From: Dromaius novaehollandiae
Taxonomy: Eukaryota; Chordata; Aves; Casuariiformes; Dromaiidae
Reading direction: 5' to 3'
Length of the DNA: 64,000 nt
NCBI RefSeq assembly: GCF_036370855.1
Contig: NC_088117.1
Span: 3,534,001 to 3,598,000, forward strand
Shown: positions 35,920 to 48,410 of the stretch, piece after piece
Layout: each line of letters begins with the position of its first letter
How positions within the stretch are numbered: the first letter of the stretch is position 1
Position numbers and translations under genes: made by a program
The notes under the pieces: generated by a model
Told to the model about the DNA's origin: nothing
The model's database searches: none
What the model saw: the letters and a program-made list of their open reading frames with translations, nothing else

Positions 35920-38900
35920 ATAGTGGTAGGATTAGGTCTGTTAATCTCTTGGAGCTGCGCTGTCTGAGTGTATCGTGGATTGGACGCACTCACGGATACA
36001 TATACCTGTGAACTGTTATTTTACGGAGACGTGCTGTAACTCAGCACATTTTCTGTGACTCAGGTTCCCAATCAACATACCTCAAAGAGAAAATGTGGGT
36101 AGCGCAGCAGCTGCACTTCATGCGTGATAGTCATCAATGAGACACAAACCTCTAGAGACTCTTCATAATCAGAGTATTTTATATTAAATCACTACAGTAT
36201 ATGTCACTATCTCTCTGTCTCCTCCCACCCCTTGGGCTGTGCCCGCTACACTAATCTCTTTCTTGTTTCTACCCAGCAGCAAAAACAGGGCATAGAAATA
36301 AGGATGTAAGAGAAAAACCCAGCATGTCCTTAAAATTTAAATATGTCTCTGCAAATATTGTTCAGGTATTGCGTAGTCTAGCATTGTAATGATGTTTGGG
36401 GTAACTGTGATCTTAACATTGTTGCGTTTTTATAATGAAAGTGATTTTGACAGCTATCCATCAGCTGCATGGTTAAAGAGACTCCCAGCCAGGGATCCAC
36501 AATTCACCTCGTGTCAGATCTCGGGCAATAGCACTCCTAGCTTTGGACCTAAAAAGATGCCTGTGACCCAGTTTCCTATAGGTCTGTTTGCTGCAGCGCT
36601 AGTGAACAGCACTCACTATTTATCCTAATCCTGTGACATGTGGCAGTCCCAGCACTAATCACAGCCACAGTGTGCTTGGTGCTGCACGTACACGTGTTAA
36701 AAGCATCTCCACAGATGAGACTTCCAAGAGATGAGACAGAGCAAGCAGTGGTGTAAGGAGGTACCAACATCTTGCTGAAAATCAGTAGCTAGACAATGGG
36801 TAGTGACCAACTTCTTCATCTGCAATTCAGGGCTAAATTCACTGGCAGATTTTCCTGATCAGCAAAGCTGAACTACACCTTGCACTGGTTATAGCTACAG
36901 GTGAAATGATTTGCACTGGATACGCAGCCATGGGTGGAGACAACCCCAGTAGAGGAATAGCTTAAAAGCAATAGGACGGTTGGATTATAATTGAGGTCAG
37001 AAACAAATTTCATTGCTGTCTTCGTGAAGAAGCACAGGAAGGCACTGGAAAATAACTTACACTCTAGGTCTGAGGGACACCAATGCTAGCAAAATGACGT
37101 AATGCAGAAAACCTAGTGGAAGCACTTTATTCACCAGCAGCTATCAAATAACTTGCATTCAGCAGCCAGGATAATGTCTTAGGCTGAGATTTTCAGGGGA
37201 GTATAAGAAAATGAGGCACTCACTCCCCATCAGAAAACAAAAAATCTCTGGGAGCTGATATCTAACCCAGCCTCATTTGCAATCTTCCACCTTACCTAGG
37301 GGGAAAGGCAGGACCAAGCAGGACAATTTGTACAGGGCCCAGCACCCTCAGGGTGTCTCAGGCTCCTCAGTCTCAGCTGAACATGCAGCCCACCCCGACT
37401 GCTGTCACAGCAGGCCTTACCCAGCCCATCTCTGCCCTAACTCTCTGTTCCTGTTGTACCTGACCCAAGGAAGTTGCTGCAATTATATTTGGAGATGCTC
37501 AGAAGGTTTTGCTGTAGCAGTAGCAGGGACTGCCATACTGGGGGGTGGTGCAGCAAGGATCCAAATCTTCATCGTGCTGAAGTGTAAGCCTTAACGTGAG
37601 CCTGGGGAGAGTTTGCACAAGATGCACACTGGTTTTTCTGGTGCTCAGGATGCTCTTGGTCATACAGGTCATTCATAGATTGCACCTTGGACAAGTGAAG
37701 CTCTGCTGCCTGGAGAATTTGAAAATAAAGGGATGAAATAAGATCTGTTCAATGGAATTAAGATCACCCTGCGTGGACACTGTCATTCTGGTGTAGCCTG
37801 GGCTCATCCTGCCTGTAAGCTTGCTCACCTGAGGAAGGGGCTAAGCAGAGTCAAAACAAGCTGGTCATGGTCAGGGTGAGAGGGCGAGCAGAGGCTGTGT
37901 GGCTGTCCTGCTCACAGCAGTCGCTGCCCCCGTTACGTTAATGCAATGCCTGGAGAAGCTTTCTCAGGCGATGAGCCCTTGAGACCAGATTTCCCAGTGC
38001 TCACAGAGCGCAGCTGGAGCCAGGTGTTCACACATTGTAGGGCTCATTTTACAAAATCCTCACAAATGGTTGTCACATTTGTAGCCCGGTTCTCCAAAGA
38101 GTTCAAGCCCTGGCTCAGCAGTACAAGAAAGCTTAATCACGCTTAGCATCAGTTCAGGAGTACGACAGCACAAGTCAGGTCAAAAGTGAATTTCATACCA
38201 GCTGATTCAAAGCTGAGCCAAGTACCATCTGTGCATGGCTGCCTAACTTTCTGCTCGCTCAAAAAGTAATTCTTACCTCTCCTCTTGCACCTGATTAAAA
38301 GGCTGCCATTAAAGCATAAAGACAGCCCTAATATCTGCTTTGGTTTAATTGACAGAAAGTGACTGTACGCCCACATCCGAACTAGACTGAATGTATGTAT
38401 CTGGGGCACGCAGCAGAGCTCAGCCCTGGTGTCAGGGATGGTGGACCACGCTCGCCGCTCCCGCTGTGCCTGCAGCCCTCCGAGCTCCTCGCAGTGCTTA
38501 GTGCCTCGGCGCTGCTTATTACGATCGCATGCTGGGAGGGATGTGAGTGACTGGCTGGTGCAATCCGAGATCTGAGCTTATTTAATTTTAGGAAGGATTT
38601 GCAGACATTGCCAAGGAAGTCATCCAAAACCTTTCCATAAGAGCTTAGCCCTGAGATAACAGCAAGCCAGATCTTGGGAAAGATATAAGGACATCTCGCT
38701 CCCCAGCATGATCTGGAATCGGGCCAGTGCTGTAGAGGTGAAGCTTCGTCTCACAAGGCCTGAACTGCCACAGGGCCTGAACTGCCACTTCCCCAGCTTG
38801 TTCTTTTCAAGTAATTAATTTGAAAACCAATTAGGAAATTAAGTTATAAACCAGAAAGCTAATCAGGACATGGCAGAGCTGTCTCTTGACTGTGCCCTCA

Positions 38901-41900
38901 GCAGAGACAGGGATTTGAGGGCTCTTCTTCCTTTTGTGGCTATTGAATAGTAACAAGCTTGGTTGTAAAGAAGCTTTTTCTCACATTCACAGCTTTCCCC
39001 CAGCTCTGTTTTCCTCTGCTCCTTAAGTGGCTCACAGCTCCCCCACTCCCTGCCTCCATTCATCAGCCGCTTCTGCAATCCCACTCCGCTTCCACTCGCC
39101 TTTCGTCACTGTCACCCTCCCCTGCTTATGGGCAAGCTGTGAAATTAAATCTGGGTGATGTTTATTGACAAAACCACTGGGGACTGTAGAAGGAGCAGTT
39201 CTGAGCAGAACCTAGAACGGCAAGAGGTTTCCAGCAGCCAGCCCCAGAGATCACCGTTGCGCTGCCCCTCGTGCAGGGATGGAGAGGGGACTCGGCTCAC
39301 CCTCTACTAATTTCACTGGAAATTCCTACAGACTCTCCGTCGTGCTCCACATCACCCTCCCCACTGGCAGAAGAATATGCACATTCGCTGTGCCAGTCTA
39401 TTTAGATGCTGCCAGAAATCTTTGAACAAAATACCTTCTTCCACTTCACCCAGCTGTCAGAGCCAGAGCTGTCTCGCGCAGGTTTGCAGCAGCAGGGAAC
39501 GCAGCCCACAGCGTCTCTGTTACCCAGGCCAGTGGAAGTACAGGACAATTCAGGCAAAGCAAAGATACTGATAGTGCAAAAGCTATATAAAAACAGATAA
39601 CAAAGGTGGTGGTGGGGGTAAAGAAAGAAAAGCCTGGCACAGAGCATCTAGGGAATGTAGAAATCCCCAGGGCAGAGTGGGCATGAGCCAATAAGTCAAC
39701 CCAAACAGCCCTACTTCAACACAGCCCCGCTGCTTCTGAAGCCGAGCCAGCACTCCTAGACCGTCCTGGGTGTCCCTCCACATGGCGTGGTTGATCCATA
39801 GCCTGGATAATCCACTGAGAGAACCAAGAGTGGGCTGTAACAAGGACAGCAAAAGCCCAAAGATATGTTAGGTTTGCATGATGTTGTTAGTGGTTTAAAG
39901 AAAAACTATGCTTGAAAGCATTTGAAGTGGAAGCTTTGAAGAGCCAAGGGGCTTGGTTTCAGTGACTGTAGTTTAAAAGGGGACAGTCCTCGGGGCTCTG
40001 ACAAGCTGTTCATGGGGTCCTGAGCTCACAACAGTTGTGCACCTGTAGTTCAGCAGCTGTTTCCAAGACTGCCAGCAGCTGAGGCAGTGAGGGTCCCCAT
40101 CTCTGCTTTAGATGCTCAGACTAGAGCTAGGAGAGGCTCTCCCCCCTGTCTCTGCAGTCCAGGCACCTTGAATGCTGGGGAATGCTGACCTCATTCCACA
40201 GGGATCCACAATTCACCCTTCTCTTGGCAGCAGCAGTGCTGAAGCCACACTGACCCCGTTTCGGTGGCCAAAATTCTCTATTCTTTTGGGAGCCTCCACT
40301 AGATGTAAGAGATTTGACACTAGCGCTTGGCTCACACCAGTAATAATATCTCACTTTGTGCCTTGCCAGCAGTGCTTCCAGATCAAACCACTCCAGCTTC
40401 TCCAGGCCTCTGGTCCACTCTGTGCGCCGGGAGCGGTACAGGGACTGGAGAAAACCAGGAAGAATCATCCGGAAGGCATGAGGATGCATCTGAGGTCTGT
40501 CAGGAGCTTGGGGAGTCCTTACTGAGCCAGATGCAACCATCCCTCACGAGGTCTGCGCCGACTCGTCGCCTTGCAGCAGCCAGCGTGAGAGCATCTTCCA
40601 GGCACCGTGATCGGCACCTGCAACTTTCTGCTTTTCGCTGAGCCTGGCACGACTGAAAAGGAATGAGCCCCTTCCTCCTCCTGGGATCCTGGTGCTGTGT
40701 GTTGGGGAGCCAGGGTGGAGACACCCCCAGCCAGCAGCAGGCTTGCCTAAGGTGGGATGAGGTTTTTGCCACGACACAGAGAAGTGGCTTTTCTTTCTTC
40801 TTTCCAAAGGGTCAAGTAGATAGAAAGTAGATTTCTCTTAAGAAGAATGAAATTTGCTACGACATGGGTAACCCTTGGAAGCCTTCGGATGGTTTCAGTC
40901 TCCTCTCGCTTCCACTCGAGGACTGCACAGCGGGCAAGCAGCATTTCCAAAAGTGACTGGAGATCTTTGGTGCTCAACTGGTGACCACTCCCAGGAGCTC
41001 GTTCCCAGGAGAACTTGCCTCCACTTGAGCACCCAAAAGTCATGACACTCTTCACTTTGGAAATGCTGGCTTCCTGTTAAGTCTCATCCGCTGGGAGACT
41101 GTAACTTTCTTCTGCTTTTCTTCACCATTGTTATATTAGTTACACTGGAGTGGAACGGGAAAAGTGCCCTGAACCAGTGACTCAGAGTTATGCCACTGAA
41201 TGCAATTTACTACAATGATCTCGTAATTAGATTATTTTGGAACAATCCCAACAGTGGAGCCAAATATAATGGCAACTTTCTAATGAGCAGATAGATAGGA
41301 ACGGAATACACTGTGGCTCTTTTATTAGAGTCTGTGATTTAAGCGTAAGATTAGACTTCAGAGGCAAAAGTCAGTTCCTACATCCTGCTGCCACCCATAG
41401 CAGTCATATGCAGAACTGGGAAACTCTGAGTGCTGGAGGAACTGAACAGCAAGTGTTCGTGGCAAAACTGACTGCCTTATTTGCTGAACATAATGTTTGG
41501 CTCAAATGCAGCCTGTTTTTCTTTTTGCCAACCATTTGTAAACCTGACTCAGGCTCATGGATGCACTATCCAGGAGTAGATAGGGAAGAGACTCTGAATA
41601 GATTATGTTTGCTATCCAGAAGTAGCCACGAGACACAATTACGTATTTGTCTGCTTCTCAATTGTTTGCAAATTGTTCACATCGATTGACACTGTGTTTA
41701 GTCCCCTATAGCAGGAATCACCTGGCAGAAGGTAGATGTCTACATCTGAGCTACATCCAGACCCCCTGTACTGCCAGTAAAGAGAAACAGGCCTGTGAGG
41801 GGCTGTCATTCACCTCTTTCAAAGGTAGACATCACAAGAAAGCTGGGTGAAGTGGGCTCTAGAAGTGTCCAGTCCTCTATCCTAGCCAGGCTGGATAACT

Positions 41901-42376
41901 AACTCACATGGAGATCTCCACTGTTAAAGGAATTGAATTTATGCCTTGTGTGCTGGTATGTTTAAAAAAGGAGATAGATAGGCGTAGCAAATAACTTGCT
42001 TTCTGCACATTTCAAAGGACAAACTTTCTTGCAAACATGTGCCTCAGCTCTGTGACACTGTGGCTATTTTTCCAGGCATGCACTGCCTATCTCAATACAT
42101 GCAAGTACATATGCAAGTAACAGAGAATGACTGGAGAAAGTGTTAGGAGGAAAAATATCAGGGAAGTAATTCTGAAGAGGGTTTTGCTTTCCTAGAGTTC
42201 AGTCTGGCCTAGTATTGCAGGGGACATGCAGCTCGATGTTTTTCCCTGCTCCTCAGCTAGAGTGTGTGTGAATTTGCTGGGAATACTTGGTGTGCAAAAG
42301 GTGTTTGAATGAATTATGGAGCCAGTGCAGGATAAGAATGATCTCACTGCACAAGCCGGGCTCCCAGCCTCGGTGC
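35920..42376. other. Noncoding interval
   Basis: About 6.5 kb without a recognised gene. A 17-bp unit (core GGCCTGAACTGCCAC) is tandemly duplicated at about 38757-38789. Frames around 40130-40540 and 40747-41055 are open but overlap each other on both strands and show no family features. Confidence 0.55.
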
Positions 42377-42516
42377 GATAAAAGGACCTGAATGGGGCAG
42401 GCAGATGTTCTGGCTGCTGCATCCTTAAGGAACCATGGATAGACAGGGATGCTTTGCTCTGCTGATCACATGCTGGATCTGTTGCTGTAAATATCTTCCT
42501 GTTTTCCTCCAATAAA
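42377..42516 (+). mobile_element. LTR-like core: TATA-like box, short ORF and AATAAA
   Basis: GATAAAAG at 42377-42384 is followed about 50 nt later by an ATG in an ideal context (AACCATGG, 42435), a 26-codon frame rich in Cys and hydrophobic residues, and AATAAA at 42511-42516 overlapping its stop. A promoter and a poly(A) signal 130 nt apart is the arrangement of the U3/R part of a retroviral long terminal repeat. I could not define TG...CA ends, a target-site duplication or any internal viral genes, so this may be a solo LTR, a fragment or a coincidence. Confidence 0.25.
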
Positions 42517-44572
42517 CTCTTTTACATATACATTGTTTAGATTGGCTCCTTTCTCATTCAGTCCTTGCATGTTTCTTTACAGGTCTGGGCTCTCCCATCC
42601 TGGGAGCCAGCGCAGGCTGTGGCTGCAAGCCATCCCCAGAGGGACAACTGATGGTATAACAGGTGATTCTGTGATAGGACTATGCTCGTCTTTGCTGCTG
42701 AGTTAATAACACATTTGTTCTCTTGTCCTGTCTGCAGAGGAACACGTGACTGCAATACAGGGTCTTGTCTTGTTTGGTTGTAGGTTTTGCCTTGTTTTTT
42801 GTAAGTATCCGAATCGTTCTGCATCTACGCTGGAGAAGGTTCTGCCAAAGAAATGCACCTTGCAGTGGGAGCTGGCAGCAGCAAAGTGCTCTTGATCCAC
42901 CAGTCCGTGGTGGTTTGGATCCACAAAGACCTGAGTCAGCCCAGAGTGAGCAATGCAATGCCATGGCCGGAGTCAGGACACTCGCAGGGAGATTGCCTTC
43001 AAGATGGTATTTGCAGAACTTACTGGCTTGGCCAAAGGTCCAGGCTAAGATGGCTGCAGACAAGGGCAGTGAGCTTATGTCTGTCTGTTGATGCAACTTA
43101 AGTCCCTGGGAGGGCTTGGGTCTGATTTTGCGCTCTCTGGGAAGCCGGGCAATGGCTTGGAGACTTGACGGGCGGTCCAGCTGTGTCTGCAGTGCTGTGG
43201 AGCTGTACTGCGGCTCCTTCTCCTAGTCTGCCTCAGGTGAGTGTGGCTGTGAATTCACAGCAGCCCAGGTGGTTTTCCATGAGATGCACGGACACACATT
43301 TACTCCTTTGTGTCTGGGAAGGGGGTGACTCCCCAGTGAGGAAGGGCTGTGCCGGGGGCATGGGTGCATGCGGGCTGCTACTGTGGGGCTGCTGCCACCC
43401 CAGCTCCCCTTGCAAGGGCTGGTGGGATTAGTTATTCTCAACCAGCAGCATTTAAAAGGTCAGATTCCTGTTCCAGGAAAGCCTTCTGCTTCCCCTAGTT
43501 CATGTTACACAGAAAGTACCTCTGAATAGGAACCCCCGAGAAGCCAGCAACATCATCTACACAGCACCAGCCGCAGCACTGAGCCATGATCTGTATGATA
43601 AAAGAAAAAAAAAAAAGGAATGAATGAAGCATTTACTCTAAACCCTACCACAGACCCTCACTCAAGGACGTGATATGGAGCACTTCCCATCAAGTACTGC
43701 AGAATGCTATAAAAGGAAGTTACTTTATATGGCTTAGATCAAGTTAGATAAAGTCCTCAGGCGGCAGGTTGTGTGGGCTGCAGCCTCTGCTCTAAATAGT
43801 CTCCATGGGCTGTAGAATATACTCTAAACCACATTCTTAGAAACTTCCCTTTTGTCTTGAAATGGTTTAAGAAGTACTGGCACTTACAAGCCAGGCCAGC
43901 AAAGGCCCCAGATACTCCAGTGCTGACAGGTAGCAGAAGCTTTTAGGGAGGATTTAAAAGATCAAATTTTGACCAGAATACCCTTCCCATAGGGACCGTT
44001 TCCATCTGGCCCCATAGAGTTCCTTGGGGTGGAGCATCAGTATTTCACCCTCTGGGCTTTTAGTCTCAACTATAGGTATTGTCCTGCCTTATGAAGCAAA
44101 GATTTTGGACAAGTTGTCCCCAGTTGTATCTGACGGCAGTGATTTTCACTAGGTCTTGACTTGGATCAGAAAAGCACTGGAGTCAGCGTACTGGAGAGCT
44201 TCCTCTGAATATCTCAGCAAAACCCTTTGTGGGTTTTGATTTGCCTGGGAAAGAAACAGAGAGCTGGTGTCAGAAACTCACGTTTCTTGCCTTAGAGCAT
44301 GATGCATACTGTTTTTTTCCTTCTTTTCTGCACACACTATGTTGGTGTGAGTAAAGGTTACTCTGTCCCATCTGAGTTTTACGATCCCTTTGAATCTACA
44401 GCTTTTACTGAGTCAAAAGAGCAAGCAGCACTCCAAAGCTGCTGAATTTAAATGCTGCAGATCTTGGACTGGGTCCTACCAGGAAAGGCAGAGAGCCGAA
44501 TTCTCCCACCTGAGGTTAAATTCTGCCTTTGAGGTTACCGTCACTCACATACTTCCACTTGTGTCTGCAGTA

Positions 44573-44842
44573 CCTGCAAGCCCTGGCCGCTCCTGCCGTG
44601 CTCACCACGAGCAGCCCAGCGGCTGGGTCTGCCGGCCCGCAAGGCATCCCGGCGAGCTGGGGAGCAGCGTGGGCTCAGCCCTGCCAGGCTCTGCACCGCT
44701 CCACGCTGCTGCAGGCGGCTGGACCCCACTCCCTGCTGCCCTTTGGAGCCAGGTTATGTGCCGCTGGTCAAAGCAATCGCTTTGCCTGTGTTGGCGACTT
44801 GCAGGGACCGCGGTTCACGCCCAGCTGCCTCCCAGGCCCCTG
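44573..44842 (+). other. Possible noncoding-RNA exon (good splice signals only)
   Basis: A strong acceptor (CTTGTGTCTGCAG) ends at 44572 and a strong donor (CTG then gtaaga) starts at 44843, with a further good donor (GTGG then gtaagt) near 45127. The exon is open in two plus frames, but neither resembles a known protein. It may belong to an unspecified plus-strand transcript. Confidence 0.2.
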
Positions 44843-45140
44843 GTAAGAGCGATTCAGGAAGGTCCCAGTTTTGGAGGGCTTCTAGCAAAGCAAGTTGTTC
44901 CTGTAAATCAGCTTTTTCTTTTGCCACGTGCAGTTCTCTGAACTGCTGCAGTTTCGCTACTGAGCTCTCTTTCTCGTCATACAACTGGACGATTGCAGAA
45001 GCCTCTTCCTGCTCCGCATTTCTTCTTCTCTCTGCAAGTTTGAATGAACTCGGCTGCCGCTGCCTCTGCTGCTGGCCAGAGCTCCCCTGCTGAAGCCCTG
45101 CCGGCTGACTCCCCGCAGACCAAGTGGGTAAGTCCCCCAC
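44754..45140 (-). CDS. Open minus-strand frame encoding a charged coiled coil (uncertain)
   Basis: The minus strand is open from about 45173 to 44754. The middle of its translation (around 45040-44870) is rich in Glu, Lys, Arg, Gln, Leu and Ala with heptad-like spacing (AERRRNAEQEEAS, VAKLQQFREL, EKADLQEQLALLEALQ), preceded by a Gln-rich stretch. There is no in-frame ATG, so it would be an internal exon or a decayed gene, and I see no strong minus-strand splice sites. The strong donors here are on the plus strand, which argues against it. The composition differs from the other random frames of the window, so I list it at low confidence with no function. Confidence 0.22.
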   Translation of the reverse strand: MGDLPTWSAGSQPAGLQQGSSGQQQRQRQPSSFKLAERRRNAEQEEASAIVQLYDEKESSVAKLQQFRELHVAKEKADLQEQLALLEALQNWDLPESLLPGAWEAAGREPRSLQVANTGKAIALTSGT

Positions 45141-45173
45141 ATGGCTAGTGCAACATTTTATTAATATGCTATT

Positions 45174-48100
45174 TTAACAGTCAACGCATACAGGAACCAA
45201 CTCATAAAGGCAAAACTCTCCATGAATGTAAACCTGTGCAATGAGGTTCCACAGGGGCTAAAACAGGAGAATTTTTTTACATAAAGAGTGATCAAAATTC
45301 CAGTTGTGTTCAGAGATGCAGGGTTGGATCCTAGTCTTGATTTCTTTACTTCAAAACCAGATTAGTTTTAACTTCTACTGCTGTTCCTGAGATAGGTGTA
45401 TGGCTAATGGTTTGCATAATTCCCTTTCAAGTTAAGTGAAAATTGCATCTTTTTCTGCTTTGCTTTGTTAAGTTAAGGCTGATTTCAATTTTTTGAGTAA
45501 TTCTTAGCTGTTTTCTTCTTATTGCTCATTTTTCCTCTCGCTCAGAGTAGAAATTCCCTGCCTCCTTCATAAATAAATTGCCATAAGTATTAAAACTAGC
45601 TTTCTGCAGAATGGGGTCAATCCATGCGTCAAACCCAGATACTCACTAGTGTAAGGAAAGTGAAGGTGATGGCCCTGCAGATTCCCGTCACCCTGAGGGC
45701 TGAGCTGCTCAAGCTGCAGTCGTTCTGCTTTGGGAAGAAAAGAAAGAATCTGTTTGTCACCAGCGAGGCTGCTCTCTGCAATGGGCTGGCCCTAATCTGG
45801 GTTTTCTGGAGGGATCAGCTGGAAAGCTTTGTGGATAATGATGCCAGAAGGTAGCTACAAATCTTTATAAAAAGCTCTTAGTTTGGAAAGATTCAGTTTT
45901 GGGGCAAAAGCAGTGAGAGGCAGAGGCAGCTTGCTACGCAGTGTTAATGGAAGCATGTATGTCCGCAATATCAACACACCTTTATGCACTGGAATCCAAT
46001 CTCTTTAGCTGACAGTTTAGCAGCTAATAACTAGCACTCCTCTATCCCCTGCCCATGGCTCAGACTGCTGGTTTAGCTGAAATGGGAGTTAAAAGCTAGA
46101 ATGAGGAAACGGCACCTTGTGTTCCTCCAGTCTTGGGGAATCCCGAGTGGAGAGGAACTTCGGCTGTTCAAGCCAGGTTCCTTCAGCAGCCACCACGTTC
46201 AGTCATCGTGGAGCAAGCAGAAAGGTGCATCTTAATTGCAAGTTTCTACAGCCGACAGAAGCCAGGAGAGAAGGAAGGTGCCCGTTTCTAAGAGCACTCC
46301 AGCTGTGAGCAAGTCCCAGGTAACTCCTTCAAGCCTGTTCTTTCCCGTGTAGTCAGTCCCAGCAGCAGCCCTGTCCCATCACTCTGGATGTGGGTTTCAG
46401 AGAGGCAACCTGTCACCACTGCCACTGCAGGTCTCGCGCAGGCCAGCTACTCGTTGCTGGGGCCTGGCTAGGAAGGCTAACAACAGTCCTCCTGGAAATG
46501 GCTCACTGCAAAGAGCCATTATCCCAAAGTGGCCATGAGCAGTTTTGGGAGATGCCTGGCTGCAGCACAATTACATCCCAAATGCAGAGAGAGCAATGAC
46601 CGATATTAGGACTAGGGTGTAAATCCAATTGCTTAAACTTAGGCAAAAGAATGGTAACTGGTTTCAGAATCATTTGGATACAGCTGTAAGCCTCCAAATG
46701 GCCATGTAAGTGCTTTATTAAGGATGTATTTGCCTAGCATTCAACCTGCTGGTGAGATGCCAGCAGGCCTATAAGCTGTGCCCAAGAAAGGACAGGGTCT
46801 GGTGCCTGTCAGGCAGACCTCAGTGCTGGCTGTGATGGTCTCACTCCTCACCTCTCAGTCGCTCCTGCCAACAGGAGCCTGGCATGAATTTGGGTCACTC
46901 TGTAGTTATAATTCTGGAGAATTTAAAAAGCAACTTTGGGGTAGTGTGTACGCTCATTGCGAACACAACCTGGGGCCGTCTCACTGTGTAGACACACTGT
47001 GTAGACACTCTACTTAGCTGTAGGCACCCTGGCCTTGCCTAACTGGCAATATCATTCTTAGGCGGTCATTCAGTTTCTCTGCTTAAATCTTCCAGAGGTT
47101 TTGCTAGTTCTGGACTCAGAGGAAGCAGGTCAGCAGCATTCGTCACTGCCGCTAAGAGTAGCACTCACGTGATGGCTGACCAAGGAGAGGTTTTCAGGAA
47201 CGCTCCTGACCTGGTCCTCTGGGATGCAGGAGGATTCCCCGCCTGACCTTCCTAGCCAGGAGCTAGCAAACAACTCGTACGGGCCTCAGCGAAGGTTAGA
47301 AACATGTTATGAGCAGAGCTGTAATAACCCAGCACCTTTGCCGGGGAGACAGGAGCATGAGAAAACAGGAGGCATGCGCCTCGGTTGTCCTCCAGCCTCT
47401 CCGCCTTGTGCTCCTCCGGGCACCACAGAGCAGGATGGTGGCAGGGCCATTTATTTTTCCAGCTGCATTTGGAGTCTCCTTCTCCTTGCACAACTGAGGC
47501 AGGAAAGCGCCTGGCCAGCCTGACAGCTATTTGTGCGGCCAGTAATAAAGAGCTACCTACAAGGCACTAGCCAGCGCTGGCAGAGGGAGCAAGCAGCAGC
47601 CTGGCCCACGGCCTTCCCTTCCGAGAGAGGCCCAGCTCGTGCAGCAGAGATGCTCCCTTCCCCAGGCTGTAAATAAACAGCAGCACCTTGTACCCGATGG
47701 GATGTTACACTGTACTTGGCAGGACCGGTAGTAAGAGGTCTGGACATGCCAGTTGAGCAAGGAGGCCTGAGGCGTGCGTGTGGGCTGCTCTGTCTGCAGA
47801 GCTGTGAATCTGATAGTGGACAGGGAGTATTTCAGGGAGCTGCTTGCTAACAGGGTTGTAACAAAACCTGCCAAAATCACTGCAGTGTGGCGATGTTGGG
47901 ATCTTACAAATGATTTGAAAGGCAAAGGCTTTTGGAGCCAAGCAGTAACAGCATCATTATTTCATCTTCTCCCCTCAAGAGTTAGTAGTGATGAACATTT
48001 AAACTGCTTCTGTGGTTCCTTGTAGCCCTTTCTCTTTCTTTTGCAGCACAGTCAAAGAAAGCCAAGCTGGGCATAGCAAGTTTAAGCCTGATTCCCACTG

Positions 48101-48346
48101 CGTTGTATTTACTTGTGAAAAGCAAGTTGTGGCCTCTTACATTTACCTGGTCTCATTCTCTGGTGGCTGGGATAATCAGCGGTTGTCTTTTGGCCGTAGA
48201 TCTTCAGGACCAGCAGTCCTGTCTGAAAACCGGCCTCTGCTACTTGCGCTACTGTTGCCTCCGATCAAGCTCAGCCTCAACTTGCACGAGGCAAGATGAT
48301 GAGCCCTGGTTTCACTGCTTTCTCTTTTCCACCTCATCCTTTGTAG
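45174..48346. other. Noncoding interval upstream of the P2Y-like receptor
   Basis: It presumably contains the receptor's 5' untranslated exon(s) and promoter, which I could not locate. Open frames at 45624-45854 and 47224-47523 lack recognisable features. A CACTGTGTAGACA unit is duplicated near 46982-47007. Confidence 0.5.
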
Positions 48347-48410
48347 GTCGGGTCTCAGCAGCGCAAAGATTTCTCCTAAGTCCTTAGAGCCGCGGGCCTC
48401 CCTCACCATC
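48347..48410 (+). other. 5' untranslated start of the receptor exon
   Basis: A pyrimidine-rich tract and TTTGTAG acceptor ending at 48346 suggest that the receptor exon is joined to an upstream noncoding exon. This is typical for P2Y-type receptors whose coding region is intronless. The 64-nt leader is GC-rich and contains no ATG. Confidence 0.5.

Noticed and set aside
40127-40540. 137-codon minus frame
   Set aside because: It overlaps two plus frames of similar length and has no domain, start context or splice evidence.
42703-42924. EF-hand-like string in a minus frame (DPNHHGLVDQEHF)
   Set aside because: The acidic residue required at loop position 12 is displaced, there is only one such loop and the flanks are not helical.
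45624-45854. 76-codon plus frame with exon-like borders
   Set aside because: The residues look plausible, but the start is not resolved, the donor (gtagct) is weak and no family is recognised.
47224-47523. 99-codon plus frame upstream of the receptor
   Set aside because: It overlaps minus and plus frames equally; at most part of a noncoding leader.
20159-48000. Other genes of the mammalian 9q34.3 cluster (NRARP, TOR4A, TUBB4B, RNF208, SSNA1)
   Set aside because: I compared the frames with what I remember of these proteins and found no match.
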